From Clytia hemisphaerica (taxonomy: Eukaryota; Cnidaria; Hydrozoa; Leptothecata; Clytiidae), in assembly GCA_902728285.1 (NCBI GenBank), contig CACVBU010001117.1:1274591-1338590 (forward strand): a DNA stretch of 64,000 nucleotides, read 5' to 3'. The notes below the pieces were generated by a model, which was given only the letters and a program-made list of their open reading frames with translations, did no database searches and was not told where the DNA came from. This document shows positions 34,326 through 46,534 of this stretch, piece after piece. The first letter of the stretch is position 1, and every line of letters begins with the position of its first letter. Both the position numbers and the translations under genes were made by a program.

Positions 34326-35948
34326 ATATCAACTATATCCTATCAAAGATACAAAACTTCAGAGGAAATATTTTTGGCTCTTACGAAAAGCTAGAAAGTT
34401 TTTTTGGTCTTTCTTTTCTGAATGTCTGATTCCCTGTTTACGAATTTCGACTTACGAATAAACAGCCCCAACGATTTTCTACCATCTTGCCGTCCCTGCT
34501 CAACTCTTTCACCCCATCTGTGATTTTTTAAGATCCCTTTTTACGTCTTCTGAACTTCACTGAGGTATTGCTAAATTAAGGAAAGTGTATATCACATAGA
34601 GCAAATTGTCGGCAGTTCTACAAGAATTTACATTATTTCAGATATAAAAGAAGTGCTTACAATTCACAAACATAAATTTTGATGGATTTTCTGTTGTTCA
34701 AGATCATAGAAATAAAAGGTTGTCAAGTTTCCATATATTTAGGACGAGAAGTCACTAGGTAGGAAAAATAAATTTTAAGATTTCACAATTTACACTGACA
34801 AATCTTCACCTGAAGAGGTAATGTGCCAAATTTAAGCAGGAAAGAATGTTTTCTCGCCTTTATAGTCCTTTATAAGCCTTCCTCTTTTTTGCCTGTGTAA
34901 AGCCTTTGGGCTACGCCCAAAATGTCCAAAATTATATTTCTCGAATAAAGGTTTTGATATACTTTATTTCTGTCCCTGAGGAGTGAATGTGCCAAATTTG
35001 AGCGGAATTCAATCACTGTGTGTTTCATTTCCAACATAATTTGGATAGTACCCGATGGAAAAATATTGATTTGAGGGCACAAACCTTAGTCTACAAAAAG
35101 GCTTCCCATATTTTTTTCTCTTCATTTTTGTTCAAAAATTCTATTTGATCCTGTCTACACTTATAATTTAGACCTCAAAAAGATTTAGTTTGACATTTTT
35201 TGAAAAATCACCCTAGCCCACTCCTAATAAAATATATCAAGCGTTCGTGACATGAAGAAAAACTGTTTTAAAATTAATATTTCTTTAACTGCCGAGCTTT
35301 TTTAAGATTCAACCTATTTACCATGGAAAAAATGAAGGTTCGACCTATGCCGACATGAGCAACCTGATAACTGATTTGAAGTTACATGCTGAGTATCGAA
35401 AGATCGCTGAAAACTAACAGTATGTTTTTGTTGCCCACGATTTTAGAGCTTTAGCGTTGTACTGGGCCACAAAATACGCAATCTTGTTGGCCATGAGCAA
35501 CCATTTAGCTGGATTTTCTGAAAATCAGAAACATAAGTGATATATATTTATTTGAGTTGAAAAATGTATTGATTTGTAAACTTTTGTGGGGGGGGAGATT
35601 ATGGGAATTAAAGCAGTCAAACACGCTGCACGGACCCAACTGAACGGAAAAGTGCCCAGTGGTAAAACCTCAATTCAATTCACTAGAGGATAGAATTAAG
35701 TAAATTAGGGTCAAATTTGGAGGTTCTTGGATCACTCGTTAACCAAAAATGGTAAAAAAAACGGTTAAAATCTCAGAAGATTTTGTCAAATTAAAATATC
35801 ACTGGAAAGACTCACTTATGAATTTTTTGCTTGACCATGAAGCCCAAATCCAACACTGGGCGAAAAGTCAAATTTCCAATACATTTGAAATCCCAAAAAA
35901 TTCCTAATAATGTCTGGAAATTCCAGATTTTTGGAACTTTATGAACAT
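34326..35948. other. AT-rich intergenic DNA
   Basis: No gene is visible. A G-run lies at about 35585-35593. The phrase CACTGGGCGAAAAGTC near 35855 has an inverted partner near 38235 (GGCTTTTCACCCAGTGC), suggesting that 35.85-38.26 kb is the remains of one large foldback unit. Confidence 0.35.
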
Positions 35949-36347
35949 ATGGAGATATCAAATTTTCCAAAATTGGAAAGCCCATTGTGTGACATTTTCT
36001 AAATTTCCAAAATTTAAAATATCAAATTTCCTGGTCTTTTCTTATGTTTTAAAATTCATCTTTTTTGGGATTTCTTGAGGAATGGAAATATCAAATTTTG
36101 CAAAATTGGAAAGCTCATTGTGTGACATTTTCTAAATTTCCAAAATTTAAAATATCAAATTTCCTGGTCTTATTTTATGTTTTAAAATTCATCTTTTTGG
36201 GGATTTCTTGAGGAATGGAAATGTCATCTTTTCCAACTTTGGAAACGCTACTATGTGACATGTTCTAAATTCCCAAAACGTTGAAACCTTAAATATTTCC
36301 TGGTATTCTTTTCAATCGAAAGGTCATCTTTAACATTTTCATTGACA
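35949..36347 (+). repeat. 133-bp tandem repeat, three copies
   Basis: Units begin ATGGA(G/A)AT(A/G)TCA at 35949, 36082 and 36215, exactly 133 bp apart. The first two are nearly identical and the third is more diverged. Confidence 0.8.
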
Positions 36348-38260
36348 AAATCTACTACATACAGTACATTATATCTTTATTGTAACATCTTTCATTTCAA
36401 AGATAAAAAAGCTAATATGTTCTTAAAAAATCTGCCGATTCTCCCATCTCAATATCCATCCCATTCTTGCCGAGTCTGTATTAGAGCCTCGCATACGGAA
36501 TAAGTAGTCGAGCTCCAGTTTCTGGACTACATTGTACACGTTTATTTTTATTACATTTCCGAGTTTAAATTTTGTATATGTTTGAAGCGAAGGAGATATG
36601 AGTTTTGAGTTTTCAAGCCACCGATAAAGTCTGTCATTCTGAAGCGTAATGTATCGATATACTTTTCATTGGAAATCCAAATGAATTTACTTCACCGACT
36701 GCAACAAGACTTATAATCGAGCAAAGGCTTCAGTTAAAAGTTTTTCTACAATAACAACATAACAATGATAACAGTTTTGACGGTAGAATGGTTCCATGGT
36801 TGCGTCTATGCTGAATTTGTTTCCATTTCAAATATTTCTTTTCTAAAAACAAAATAAAAACATTAGATAATGTGAAAAATATATAACTTTACGCGCCAGA
36901 AATTCAACCAAAACTCAACACCACTTCATCTACCTAAGAACTTTTGAGAGAAATAACGAATTATACATTCAAACTTTCCACATGTCCGCTCAAAATCACA
37001 TGATTGAGTACTCGTTTTTGATTGGCTGGAGACATTGTATAAATTATTTTAATAATTATTTTTGACCCACTAAAGTGGTTTCAATTGGTAAATTTTATAT
37101 GGAAAAACTTGCTTTTAAATTTTGGAATAAAATTGATATGACTTACCTGGAAAAAGTTTGTAAAAATAAGACGCATCAAACTTGGTTTGCTATTTTCTTC
37201 TGTACAAAAGCTCAACACGATGTTTATTGAATTAAGATAATAAACCACGTTTTCTTTCTCTCGCTTTCTTTTGTTGAAAATAATAAACACATCTAATGAA
37301 TAAAGGAACTTTACGTCATACCAAAGGTGGTTCAAAAGTATAAATTCTTTAGGGAGAGCAATTACTTCCATATAAGGAATAATAGCAGAAAGAACAATTT
37401 TCTTTCTTGTGCTGTTTTTATTTTTGTACTAAAGCTTCATGTTTCAGCTAGTTTCAGCCTTCTTCGAGAAAAACTTTTGAATTTTTGAGGATTTTCCACA
37501 AAATTTATGCTCCTAATTTTTCTAAAGTCGTGAGCCACCTTTTAAAGAAAAAATTCTCCATTTTTGTGATTTTGGGACCTCTTGGGAGAATAATAAGCTA
37601 TAGATGTGTACCCCTTTGAAAGACTTCTGAGGTATAAAAAAGGGTACCCTTACTGCTCGCACATATCGGTGTCATTTTTCCAGGTAATCGAAAAAGTCGC
37701 CTTTTTATTTTTGAGAATCTTTTGGGTTTTTCTAGCAACTGAAAATATGAAATTTCCTGAACTTTTAAGAAGACCATAAAATATGAAATTTCAAGTTTTG
37801 AAAGCATCTAAAAACATCAACTTTCTGAGTTTCTCAAAAACTGAAAGTTCAAATTTTCAAAAACATGGAAATCTCTGGGAACATGAGATTTTTCAAAATT
37901 TGGAAATTTCGGAAAGACAGCTTTCAGCTCTTTTTCAATGTTGGAAATTTCAGATCTTTAGACTTTTTAAAGTCATGGGAAGTTCGTATTTTTTCTCTTC
38001 AAAAATTTTGAAAAACTCATCTTTCAGCTCTTTTTCAATGCTGGAAATTTCAAATTTCCAAATCTCTGAAAAAATTACAAAATTTCAAATTTCAAATCTA
38101 GAAATATCAGTAAATATCAATTTTCTGATCTTTCAACAAACTGAATGTTCAGATTTTGAAATATTTGGAAACATGACTTTTTTTTAAAAAAAATCCAGGA
38201 AATATGAACTTTTCGAAATTTGGAATTATAGGAAAGATGGCTTTTCACCCAGTGCAATTC
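36348..38260. other. Low-complexity and repeat DNA
   Basis: From 37740 to 38215 the sequence is built of variations on GGAAATTTCAAATTT and CTCTTTTTCAATG.TGGAAA. The 134-residue frame at 37783-38187 is a translation of this repeat. Nothing gene-like is seen at 36348-37740. Confidence 0.4.
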
Positions 38261-38898
38261 CTACGAGTTAGACCAAACTGCCCAAACTGCCCATGTCCAA
38301 TATACCCAGCATTGGCACTTAAAGGATTAAGCGCTCTGACCATAGCGAATTTTCATATTTTTCGTGCATAAAATGTGCTTTGCTGAATGATCTACGCAGC
38401 ATAACCATAACATATTATATATTTTCTGTCCGGCCAGCTATTCCAGTGCTATTCCTGAATCTAAAAAGGTAAAATTCCAGATGAAAAACTTTGATGAAGA
38501 AGAAAATGAAGACTTTTGTGAAGAAGAGTATTTCAACTTTGAGGACCTTATTTTTGTCGAAGAAAAAACTCGGAAAAAAACATTTTGAAAGAATTTTTGC
38601 ACTAAATGGCGAATCTTTTACCGAACATAAAAAACAGATTTTCGAAAGATTTTTGCAAAAGCTTATTCTTCGTCTCAAAATCTTGAATATAGTGGTTTTT
38701 GACCAATTCTTCATCCCAATTGTTCGTAAAAAAAGAGTCATAACTTTTGATACATCAATTTAGAAAATTTTTAGATAGTTCGATCTTTTGCAGACAAGTT
38801 TAAAGAAATTCGAAACAAAAAGGTTAATTATCGATTATTTTTATGTTTAAGATTGGTGCATGATTTTAGTGCAATCTCTTTTTTTTTTTTTGCTTCAG

Positions 38899-39227
38899 CC
38901 GATCACTAACCTGATAACAGCTGTTCATAATTTTCTTACGCGCATGGTAAACCTCTGAAGGCGCTTGAAAATTAAACATCTGAGGTAAATAGTCCTTCCG
39001 CGCAAAATTTTACAACAAGAATCTTGTTGCGCGCCAGAAAGTCAAAAAGTGATACGGCGCCCTATTCATAAACACAATCAGGCAACTTTTTTGTCATCTC
39101 CAGTCCTTTTAGACGAACGTGGTCCTAACGATTTCGAGATTGCATATTCATCAGATTGTTATGTTTTCACCCATCTCTTTAGAGCTTCAGCGTGGTGTGC
39201 AGAAAACATTCACAATCTGATCTCATC
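38899..39227. mobile_element. Second copy of the 323-bp hAT-like MITE
   Basis: It aligns along its length with 18029-18351 at roughly 90% identity (shared CTGATAACAGCTGTTCATAA and GATACGGCGCCCTATTCATA). The right end is frayed, so no duplication can be read. Confidence 0.75.
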
Positions 39228-39968
39228 AATCACCGACCTCAAAAGCTCATTCGATATTCATCTCAAATCTATATGAAAAAGATTAAAGCAGTGCACCAAC
39301 CTGGGCAGATTCTCTAACGGAGCCAAGACCTTTAGAGGTCAATGCGCAGAGCAAACAGAATATTCTTAGAGATTTTTTTTTTCCAGACACAATTTATAAT
39401 ATCCTTAAATCATATTCATTTCAGAAAAAAAACAGGAAATCGTTGCTAAGCCATATGATTTGAAAATTGAAATATAATTTTGCTTTCAAGAGATTAAGAA
39501 CCGTAAAAGTCTCTTTAAAACAAGTAAATAGGAACGTGAGTATCGCACAGGCCTGCCCTGTTATTGTAGATAGATATTCTATTTCGAGTGTATTCAGTGC
39601 GAATATAAGAACATAATATAAGTTGGATTAACAAAAAAAACGTAGATTAGTAAGTTAAAAAGTCATAATGGTTAAAGTTTTACAAGCACGTTAAATGAGG
39701 ACGGTCGTAAGAAGAGCCGATAAGGTTATTAAACATCTTAGAAAAATTATCAAATATTAAAAAAAGAAATTTTTTCAGTCTCAGAAAAAGTATTCGCTTC
39801 CCAATACAATCATGGTCAAAATCTATTGAGAATTTAACTTATTTCCTCGTTTTTCGAAATTTGGAGTTCGGGCGAGAAAGTCGCTTTTGGGCTAATTGAT
39901 AAATCTATTCGAGTATTTCGATTTGGGAGGGGTTTATAGACTTCCAGGCTATATTCTGAGCTCTATTG

Positions 39969-40288
39969 TAGGGGGTGTACGGTTTTTCGGAATTGCGGAA
40001 ATCCACCTTTTTTTCTTCAGAATTTCGGAAATCAGGTAAAATTCCTTCGGTATTTCGGAATTCTGAAATTTTTTCGGTATCGGAAATCCATGAATTTTTG
40101 CTTTGAAATTTTGGTATTATAAAGTTTTAATCCCCTTTTTTTGGAATTCATACATGAATAATCAAATTTGATGAAAAATACTCAAAAAAAATGGAATCGG
40201 AATTGCAATTATTTTTTAACGGTTTTTCGGAAATTTTGGCAAAATTATTCGGTATTTCGGAGATCGCAAACCCCGTACGCCCCCCCCC
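39969..40288. mobile_element. 320-bp hAT-like MITE with CTCTATTG duplication
   Basis: The ends TAGGGGGTGTACGGTTT and AAACCCCGTACGCCCCCCCC are inverted. The 8-bp flanks CTCTATTG match exactly (39961-39968 and 40289-40296). The surrounding repeat also occurs, inverted and without the insertion, at about 52150-52390, showing the empty site. Confidence 0.85.
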
Positions 40289-40493
40289 CTCTATTGAATC
40301 ATTCCTGAGCTTTTGGATCCTCGGATCCTAAGCTTAAGTCTTAAGTCTAGCGTTAAAACTCACAGGTAAAACTATATTACCCTTCCAACCTAATTTAGAG
40401 CGCTTCCAAATCGTTTGTGATTATAAGATTTCGTCGAAATTTCCTTTTTTTCTCAAATATTACGACCATGATTGTAGTCTACAGTATAGTGAA

Positions 40494-41014
40494 TACCGTG
40501 AGTATCAGAGGTTAAGTTTTCAAAGAATATATTAACCTCTGAAGACCAATAATAGAAATTATATCGCGCATGTGTCAATCTAATCACTGTAGAAAAAAAT
40601 CAAAGATGAAGAGCAAATATTACCATATTAATGTCTAGCAGACTGTATCAGTATGCAGTTTACTATTTACGAATTCCCCAGAAACATCCAAGTGTAATTG
40701 AAATGGGCTTATTTCAAAAGAAATCTTTTACATGATCCCCAAATGTATAACAGTAATTACTAAACTTTTAATTATGGAAATGTTAGACATACTTTATGTT
40801 ATGATTCTCTATCACTGACTCTTTTTACAAAGCATTGATGACTTTTTTAAGTTGTGTTTTCAACGACGGGAATAAAAATATCAACTTTGAACTTCATCCA
40901 AGATCTTGGATGGTCGTCATGGTTACTTTTGTCTTCGTTGATTGCGCGCTGAATAGAATCTCGATTCGTCGGCACAGCGTCAATATATGATTTTGACCTG
41001 TGATATTCACGGTA
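40494..41014 (+). mobile_element. 521-bp TACCGTGA element, perfect 9-bp TSD
   Basis: The ends TACCGTGAGTATCAGAGG and CCTGTGATATTCACGGTA are inverted. The flanks TATAGTGAA (40485-40493 and 41015-41023) are identical. This is the cleanest copy of the family and defines it; it contains no transposase. Confidence 0.9.
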
Positions 41015-41858
41015 TATAGTGAACCGAAAACTATAGATATTTCCATAAATGATTTTGAGTGCAACTGCTGCCTTGTTTTGAAACCATTATTACGGTGATT
41101 AAATTACTTGAGTCTTCAGTGTTTCTTTACAAATAACAAATAAAGTGAACTTCTTATGAACTCTTCTCTTGATATCAATGGACTGAAGCTGCGAAATCAA
41201 TTCAATAGAAAATACTGATTTTTCTATTTTAGTTCTTTCAGCCTCTACCTCCAACTCGAGAGGATGAAAGCAGCTTCATTCAAATACTTTCTTAAGTTAG
41301 GGTGATAGAGATTCTGCCTACAAATGATTACGTAGTTGAGTCTCACTAATTCAAACTTGAACGGTAAATCTTTTTTGTTTGAAATGCAAAGAGATCTGAA
41401 CTTTAGTATTTTAAGAAGGGGGTTCTTCTTGATGAGGATTGAAATTAAAGGTAATATTTTAAAATAAGAGTGATATCGTTTGCTTACTCATCACTTTTAA
41501 TTCACAAGCTTTTTCACATTGGATTGACACAGATGTGGAGCAATATTTATCAGAAAAATGAAAAGAAAAACATACAGACACTGTCCTGCTATGAAATATA
41601 TGTGTCTAAAAGAAGTTCAATTAAGTGAGGGTCTGCTTTATTTGGGTTTGATCATATAATTATCAATTTGTTTTAGAAAAAGTCTTCATAATTGTACCAA
41701 ACTTATTCTACTGAATCATGAAAAAGAGAACTAAGAACTAAGGGACTGGGTTCGAATTTGGTAAGTAAAGATTATTGTCTCACAAATGCGTGGGTCTAAC
41801 TCTGCACTTTGGATTTGTTGTGATTCTACATAAAAAATTTTTCCATGTGATGCAATTC

Positions 41859-42196
41859 CCCGAGGGGAGGGGTACTTAAGCAAATGGAGGGTACTGTATG
41901 TACCGCCCTTAAGGGTACCTTTTTTGGACTTCCAAAGTCCCGCTAAGAGTTGGAAAAATCAGAAAATCAAATTTCAGACCCACTAAGGGTCGGAAAAATA
42001 GGAAAATTTCAACTTTTTACCTTTGGTCAAATTTGTCCCGCTAAGGGTCGTAAAATCTCCTAAATTTCCCTTTGTTTTTTTTCCTTTTTAGTCCCGGTAG
42101 ATCCAAAGTTCGAAAGTCGGGCGGCACCCCCCCCCCCCGTCAGAGCTCGCAACCCTAGTAGTACCCCCCCCCTAGTACCCCCCCCGGTGCAACACG
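41859..42196. repeat. Foldback-like repeat with poly-C end
   Basis: GAGGGGAGGGGTACTTAAG at the left and ...CTAGTAGTACCCCCCCCCTA at the right bracket recurring CCCGCTAAG.GT.GGAAAAAT motifs. It resembles 21036-21460 in plan and ends 20 bp before the BEL/Pao remnant. Confidence 0.45.
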
Positions 42197-42218
42197 GAGC
42201 TTTTATTATCTGACGTAC

Positions 42219-45080
42219 TGTATTATATAACATCTTATTTTCAACTTACGTAAATTCAAGTCCAACTCGCCAGAACTTGAGCAATAAGTCAAAGAATCCT
42301 ATCCTGATGAGGAGAAACAAGTCGCTTCTGATGATAAAGTATTGGGACTTGATTGGAACAAACAAGGTGACAAAATAGTTTTTGACATGAAAAACATTGC
42401 TGAAAACTTCGTTCGAGAAGCTACCAAATGTACTATGCTGTCATCAATCGCATCCGTTTATGATCCTCTGGGTTTGATCAACCCTCTTATCGTGAAAATG
42501 AAAACTTTGTTTCGTAAAACGTGTGAGCAAGTCGAAGAATGGGATCAACAATTGCCCGACCACCTATCTAAGGAGTGGAACCAACTTATCGACGAGCTGA
42601 TTGAAGCCGGTAAAGTCATTATAGACCGGAACTATTGTGTTAACAACCCAGATGACCCGATCGAGTCAACCCAGCTACATGCCTTCAGTGACGCTTCGGA
42701 AAACTTTTATTCGACCGCAATATATCTTCGTTTTGTCAGTCAAAAAGGGTGACCACCAATTTAGTGACAGGTAGAAATCGATTTATATCTGCTAAAGCCA
42801 AAGCTTCCAAGAAGATGTCCATGCCTCGTGCAGAGTTAAACGGTATACTGTTAATGTCTGAAACTTTTAACGATGTGAAAAGAAGCTTTGAAACTGTTTA
42901 TTCGTTCGACAAAATTGTATTCTGGACAGACTCTACTGTCGCGCATACTTGGGTTAAGAGTGACCACAAAACTTACACAAAGTATGTCCAGTCTCGCTTG
43001 AAGAAAATTCGAAAGGTTATTTCTAATAAGTCTTTGTTTAAGCTCATTCCTTCTAAGCTTAACCCATCAGATATCAACACTCGCGGTTTAACACCTTCTG
43101 AAATGACTGATAATGAACTATGGTTTAAAGGCCCTGCCTTTTTGAATTTGAATGAATCTCTCTGGCCTAATCTTAAGGTTGGTGATAAGTTTACTGATTA
43201 TGATATTGATGCTGCTATTAAAGAAAAAGAGGTTCACACGCGTTTAACAAGTGTGAGTAATTTAGTTAATGATGAAGGCCTCATGGTTGACAGTGAGTAT
43301 AATGTCAATCACACCTCAGTGGGCGTGGTCGAGGGTGAGTATAGTCTCGATCACATCATATACCCTCTGAGAAATTTAGTAAACTTAGTAAGCTGCTGCG
43401 CACAACAGCACTCGTGCTGATGTACATCAAGAAACTAAAGAAGAAACACAACAAAGAAGAACTGAAGAAATCAAAAATAAACAACAAAGAACTGAATAAA
43501 GTTGTGAGTTCAGAGGAATTTCTGAACAGTGTAAATGAGGCCAAACGTTTATGGATTCGACATGAACAAAGTAAGTTGACTACTTTGAAAAACTTTGATC
43601 AATTAAAATTGCAACTTGGGCTTCGCCAAGATGAACATTTGTTGTGGCGTTGTGAGGGGAGGTTACAGTTATCAGAACTCGAATACAACACAAAACACCC
43701 TATCTACTACCAAAATCAAAATTTTCAGAACTCGTTGTGTATGATTCTCATCTTATGGTCAAACACAATGGAGTGAGAGACACTTTAAACTACGTCAGAA
43801 GAGAATACTGGATTACCAAGCCACGTAATTTTGTTAAAACAATCATTAAGAGATGCACCACCTGTAGAACTTTTGAGGGTAAGCCATATTCTTACCCGAA
43901 AAATGCAGGTCCATTACCCAGTGAAAGAGTCAGCAAAGATTATCCTTATTCGAAAGTCGGTATAGATTATGCCGGTCCGATCTACTGTAGGGACATTTAC
44001 AGTGAGTGGAAAACCTTGCACAAAGCGTGGGTTGTATTGATTACATGTACAACGACAAGATGTTTGTATCTCGATATTGTTTCCAGTTGTCATTCAAGCG
44101 GAACTATTAACGTCTTGAACAGATTTTTCAGTTCGTACGGTTGTCCGAAAAAGGCATACTCTGATAATGGAACTAACTTCACCAGTGAAGAGCTCCAAAC
44201 CTTCGCTAAATTCAAAGGTATTAGCTGGAAATTTAACATCCAAGAAGCCCCATGGTACGGTGGCATGTTTGAACGTATGGTTCGTTGTGTTAAACGTTGT
44301 TTGAAGAAAATTTTACGACGTTCGAATTTGAATTATGATCAAATGATTACTTTATTGAAAGAAATTGAAAATGTTTTGAATAATCGACCTCTTACGTTTT
44401 TGTATACTGACGATTTGAGTGAACCTCTAACTCCAAACAACTTATTGTATGGTCGAAATATCTATACCACCAATGTTGATGATTCGAATGACGAAAATGT
44501 CAAAAATGAAAGTCTTGAAAACAAGTTTCGTCATGTTAGACAAACTTAGAACATTTCTGGAAGAGATGGCAATTTGAGTATTTGACTGAATTGAGAGAGT
44601 ACAACAAATGTACGAAAAAGGTACGTGAATTTATACCTAATGTTAATGATGTTGTTTTGGTGTACGATAAAGACAAGAAACGATTGCTATGGAGAATGGG
44701 AAAAATCAACAAACTGATTCATAGCGCAGACGGTCGTATCCGTGCTGCAGAAGTAACTGTTATGAGCAACGGACGTCAGATTTTATTGAAACGTCCTATA
44801 ACGAAATTATATCCTGCCGAATTTAATGAACCAAACGGAAACTATTCCAAGAAGAACGATACAGTCCTCAAATTTTTCGACGAGAAAGATATAATTGTAC
44901 TTTAGATACTTAGTCCCTCGGGAGTGTATTATATAACATCTTATTTTAAAGTTACGTCACGTTGTAGTAATAGGTCACGTGTACTTAATTTTTATAACAC
45001 GTGTTTTTCTTTTGAAACATTTTTAGTTCACGTTTAGACCCGTATCGGACGGTTGTCAATTTTTCTTGGAGATTCTTTTT
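42219..45080 (+). mobile_element. BEL/Pao LTR retrotransposon, 5'-deleted and frameshifted
   Basis: A partial 5' LTR (TGTATTATATAACATCTTAT at 42219) runs only about 33 bp before jumping into pol; the same sequence restarts at 44925 as the 3' LTR, after a purine-rich tract. In between, pol is recognisable as the end of reverse transcriptase with NSPEL and LGLDW motifs (from about 42258, one stop), RNase H (PRAELNG, TDST; 42749-43420), integrase (43737-44549) with an HHCC finger and D, D, E residues in IDYAGP, SDNGTN and APWYGGMFER, and the C-terminal Pao domain (44582-44905). At least four frameshifts separate these blocks, and gag, protease and most of reverse transcriptase are gone. It is dead. 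The 3' LTR end is uncertain; ACGTAC near 45081 repeats the bases before the 5' LTR. Confidence 0.88.
43737..44549 (+). pseudogene. BEL/Pao integrase fragment
   Basis: This is the longest surviving pol block. The zinc-binding HHCC module spans roughly residues 5-45, and the catalytic core follows with its three acidic residues still present. It continues out of frame into the Pao C-terminal domain, so no full-length product is possible. Confidence 0.85.
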
Positions 45081-45544
45081 ACGTACTTTACAAATTTAGA
45101 ATCGTATAATTAGCCTGTTTCAAAAGATTCGTGCATCTGCGACATGCTATCTTTCAATCTAAAAAAGAACATTCACCTGGATGACAGATTTTCCTTCGAG
45201 TTTGCCTTTGTAAAACTTAAACCGAATGAAAAGGTATTTTCTTATAGAAGAAGTCGATGAAGAAATCACATTATATGCATCTGTTACAGAATGTTCCTAC
45301 CCACTTTGTTTAATCCAATAATAATTGATGACTAAACTTTAACAGGTAGGTAGGTAGTTCACTTCAAAGAAAAGGAAGTATTCCAGGGAAAATGAAAAGG
45401 AAGAGATGATTAACCCTTTAGCGACAGAACCGATTTGTTCAATTTTTTTTCTTCAAAAATTGGAAAGGTTATAAACTATGTAAGATTCATAGTAGTAAAA
45501 ACAAGCTCACTTCGCTGAAAAAATTTACCTTCAGAATTTCTAAG

Positions 45545-46047
45545 TAAGTTAGTAAGTAAGTTTATTCCTCTGGTGGCTATCAGCTGAGTCGGGGGTGAGG
45601 GAGTATATCCCCTTGCCTTTTCTATTTGCACTAAACCTGGGAGGTTGAATGCGACAGGGAGGTAAAGCGCGACACCTATTCTCAGTTCCAAGTAATTTGC
45701 CGCCTAGATCAGATTAACCAATCCAAACTACTCATTCATTGATTTGGTGGTGACCGGGATCGAACCCACAACCCTTAGATTGTAAGGCGAACGCTCTATT
45801 AAGTAAGTCTGCGACCACAGTCGGATGAGACCCAAAGACTCCTTTTTCGATAGTAATCTACTGGAAGGTAGAGGAGGGCACCACTCCTTCTCCCTGGATT
45901 GCTCCACTTTCTTTTTCCTTCTCTTAATTTGTGAGTATGAAGCTGAGAGAGATCAAGTACCATTTTCTTTGGTTTGATCCGGCCCGGGATTAAACACACG
46001 ACCTTGCGCACCGTAGCCAAATGCTCCATCGATTCAGCTACCCGGAT
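45545..46047 (-). mobile_element. Two tandem tRNA-derived SINE copies
   Basis: On the minus strand a 71-base tRNA-like head (46047-45977) has an acceptor stem (ATCCGGG with GCCGGAT, 6 of 7 pairs) and an A box. Its body ends CCGACTGTGGTCGCAGACTT, and a second, damaged head (about 45806-45746) with a perfect B box (GGTTCGATCCC) follows at once. The second body ends in a TTACTTAC-type tail near 45550. A third fragment of the family lies at 10290-10400. Neither head folds as a normal tRNA. Confidence 0.65.
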
Positions 46048-46380
46048 ATAATCTCTAAAAAGCCAATTTTTATCAAACATTTCGGCGTATGGACTCAAAA
46101 ATCTCATTGTGGAGACTAAAAAAACAATCTCTGTAATTTTTGACAGATAATGGTGATTTCAAATTCTAACTGGGCGTCATAGGAGGCCATTGGTCCTTAG
46201 AGGGTTGAAGTAAGAGAAGAACAGAAGTATTAAAAAAATCTTAAATCAATTGTATTTTATGGCACCTTTTTTTCTTTTTGTAAAACTATACATCGCGTAG
46301 GTAACTTAGGAAACAGTTAAAATTTCCTTGTCCCTTTTCTTCTTATTCTCTCTCTCTCCCTTTCTCTTTCTCTTTTCGAT

Positions 46381-46388
46381 TATAAAAG
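46381..46388 (+). promoter_or_regulatory. TATA box of the 46.5-kb gene
   Basis: TATAAAAG lies 154 bp upstream of the ATG at 46535, after a pyrimidine-rich CTCTCT tract; a transcript start near 46411 is expected. Confidence 0.55.
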
Positions 46389-46534
46389 GCAACCACAATA
46401 ATATGAAATAGCATTTCAAGTCTGAAAGCTGCAACAGTAAGAAGCAAAGGTAGAAAAGTAAAAAAAAACCTTTACACTTGTTATCAAAAAGATTTAAGAA
46501 GAATCACGTCGAGAAACACCAAGAAGACGCAACA

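Noticed and set aside
37783-38187. 134-aa Ser/Phe-rich protein
   Set aside because: It arises from low-complexity GAAATTTCAAA-type repeats and has no promoter or family motif.
38415-38763. Two overlapping opposite-strand frames
   Set aside because: The DNA is AAGAAG/CTTCTT-rich and near palindromic; both frames are compositional artefacts.
45081-45086. ACGTAC as target duplication defining the 3' end of the BEL/Pao LTR
   Set aside because: It matches bases before the 5' LTR, but the implied LTR would be only about 156 bp and not end in CA; chance is possible, so the end is left uncertain.
45746-46047. Two functional tRNA genes
   Set aside because: One has a broken B box and the other a broken acceptor stem; both are followed by SINE-like bodies.
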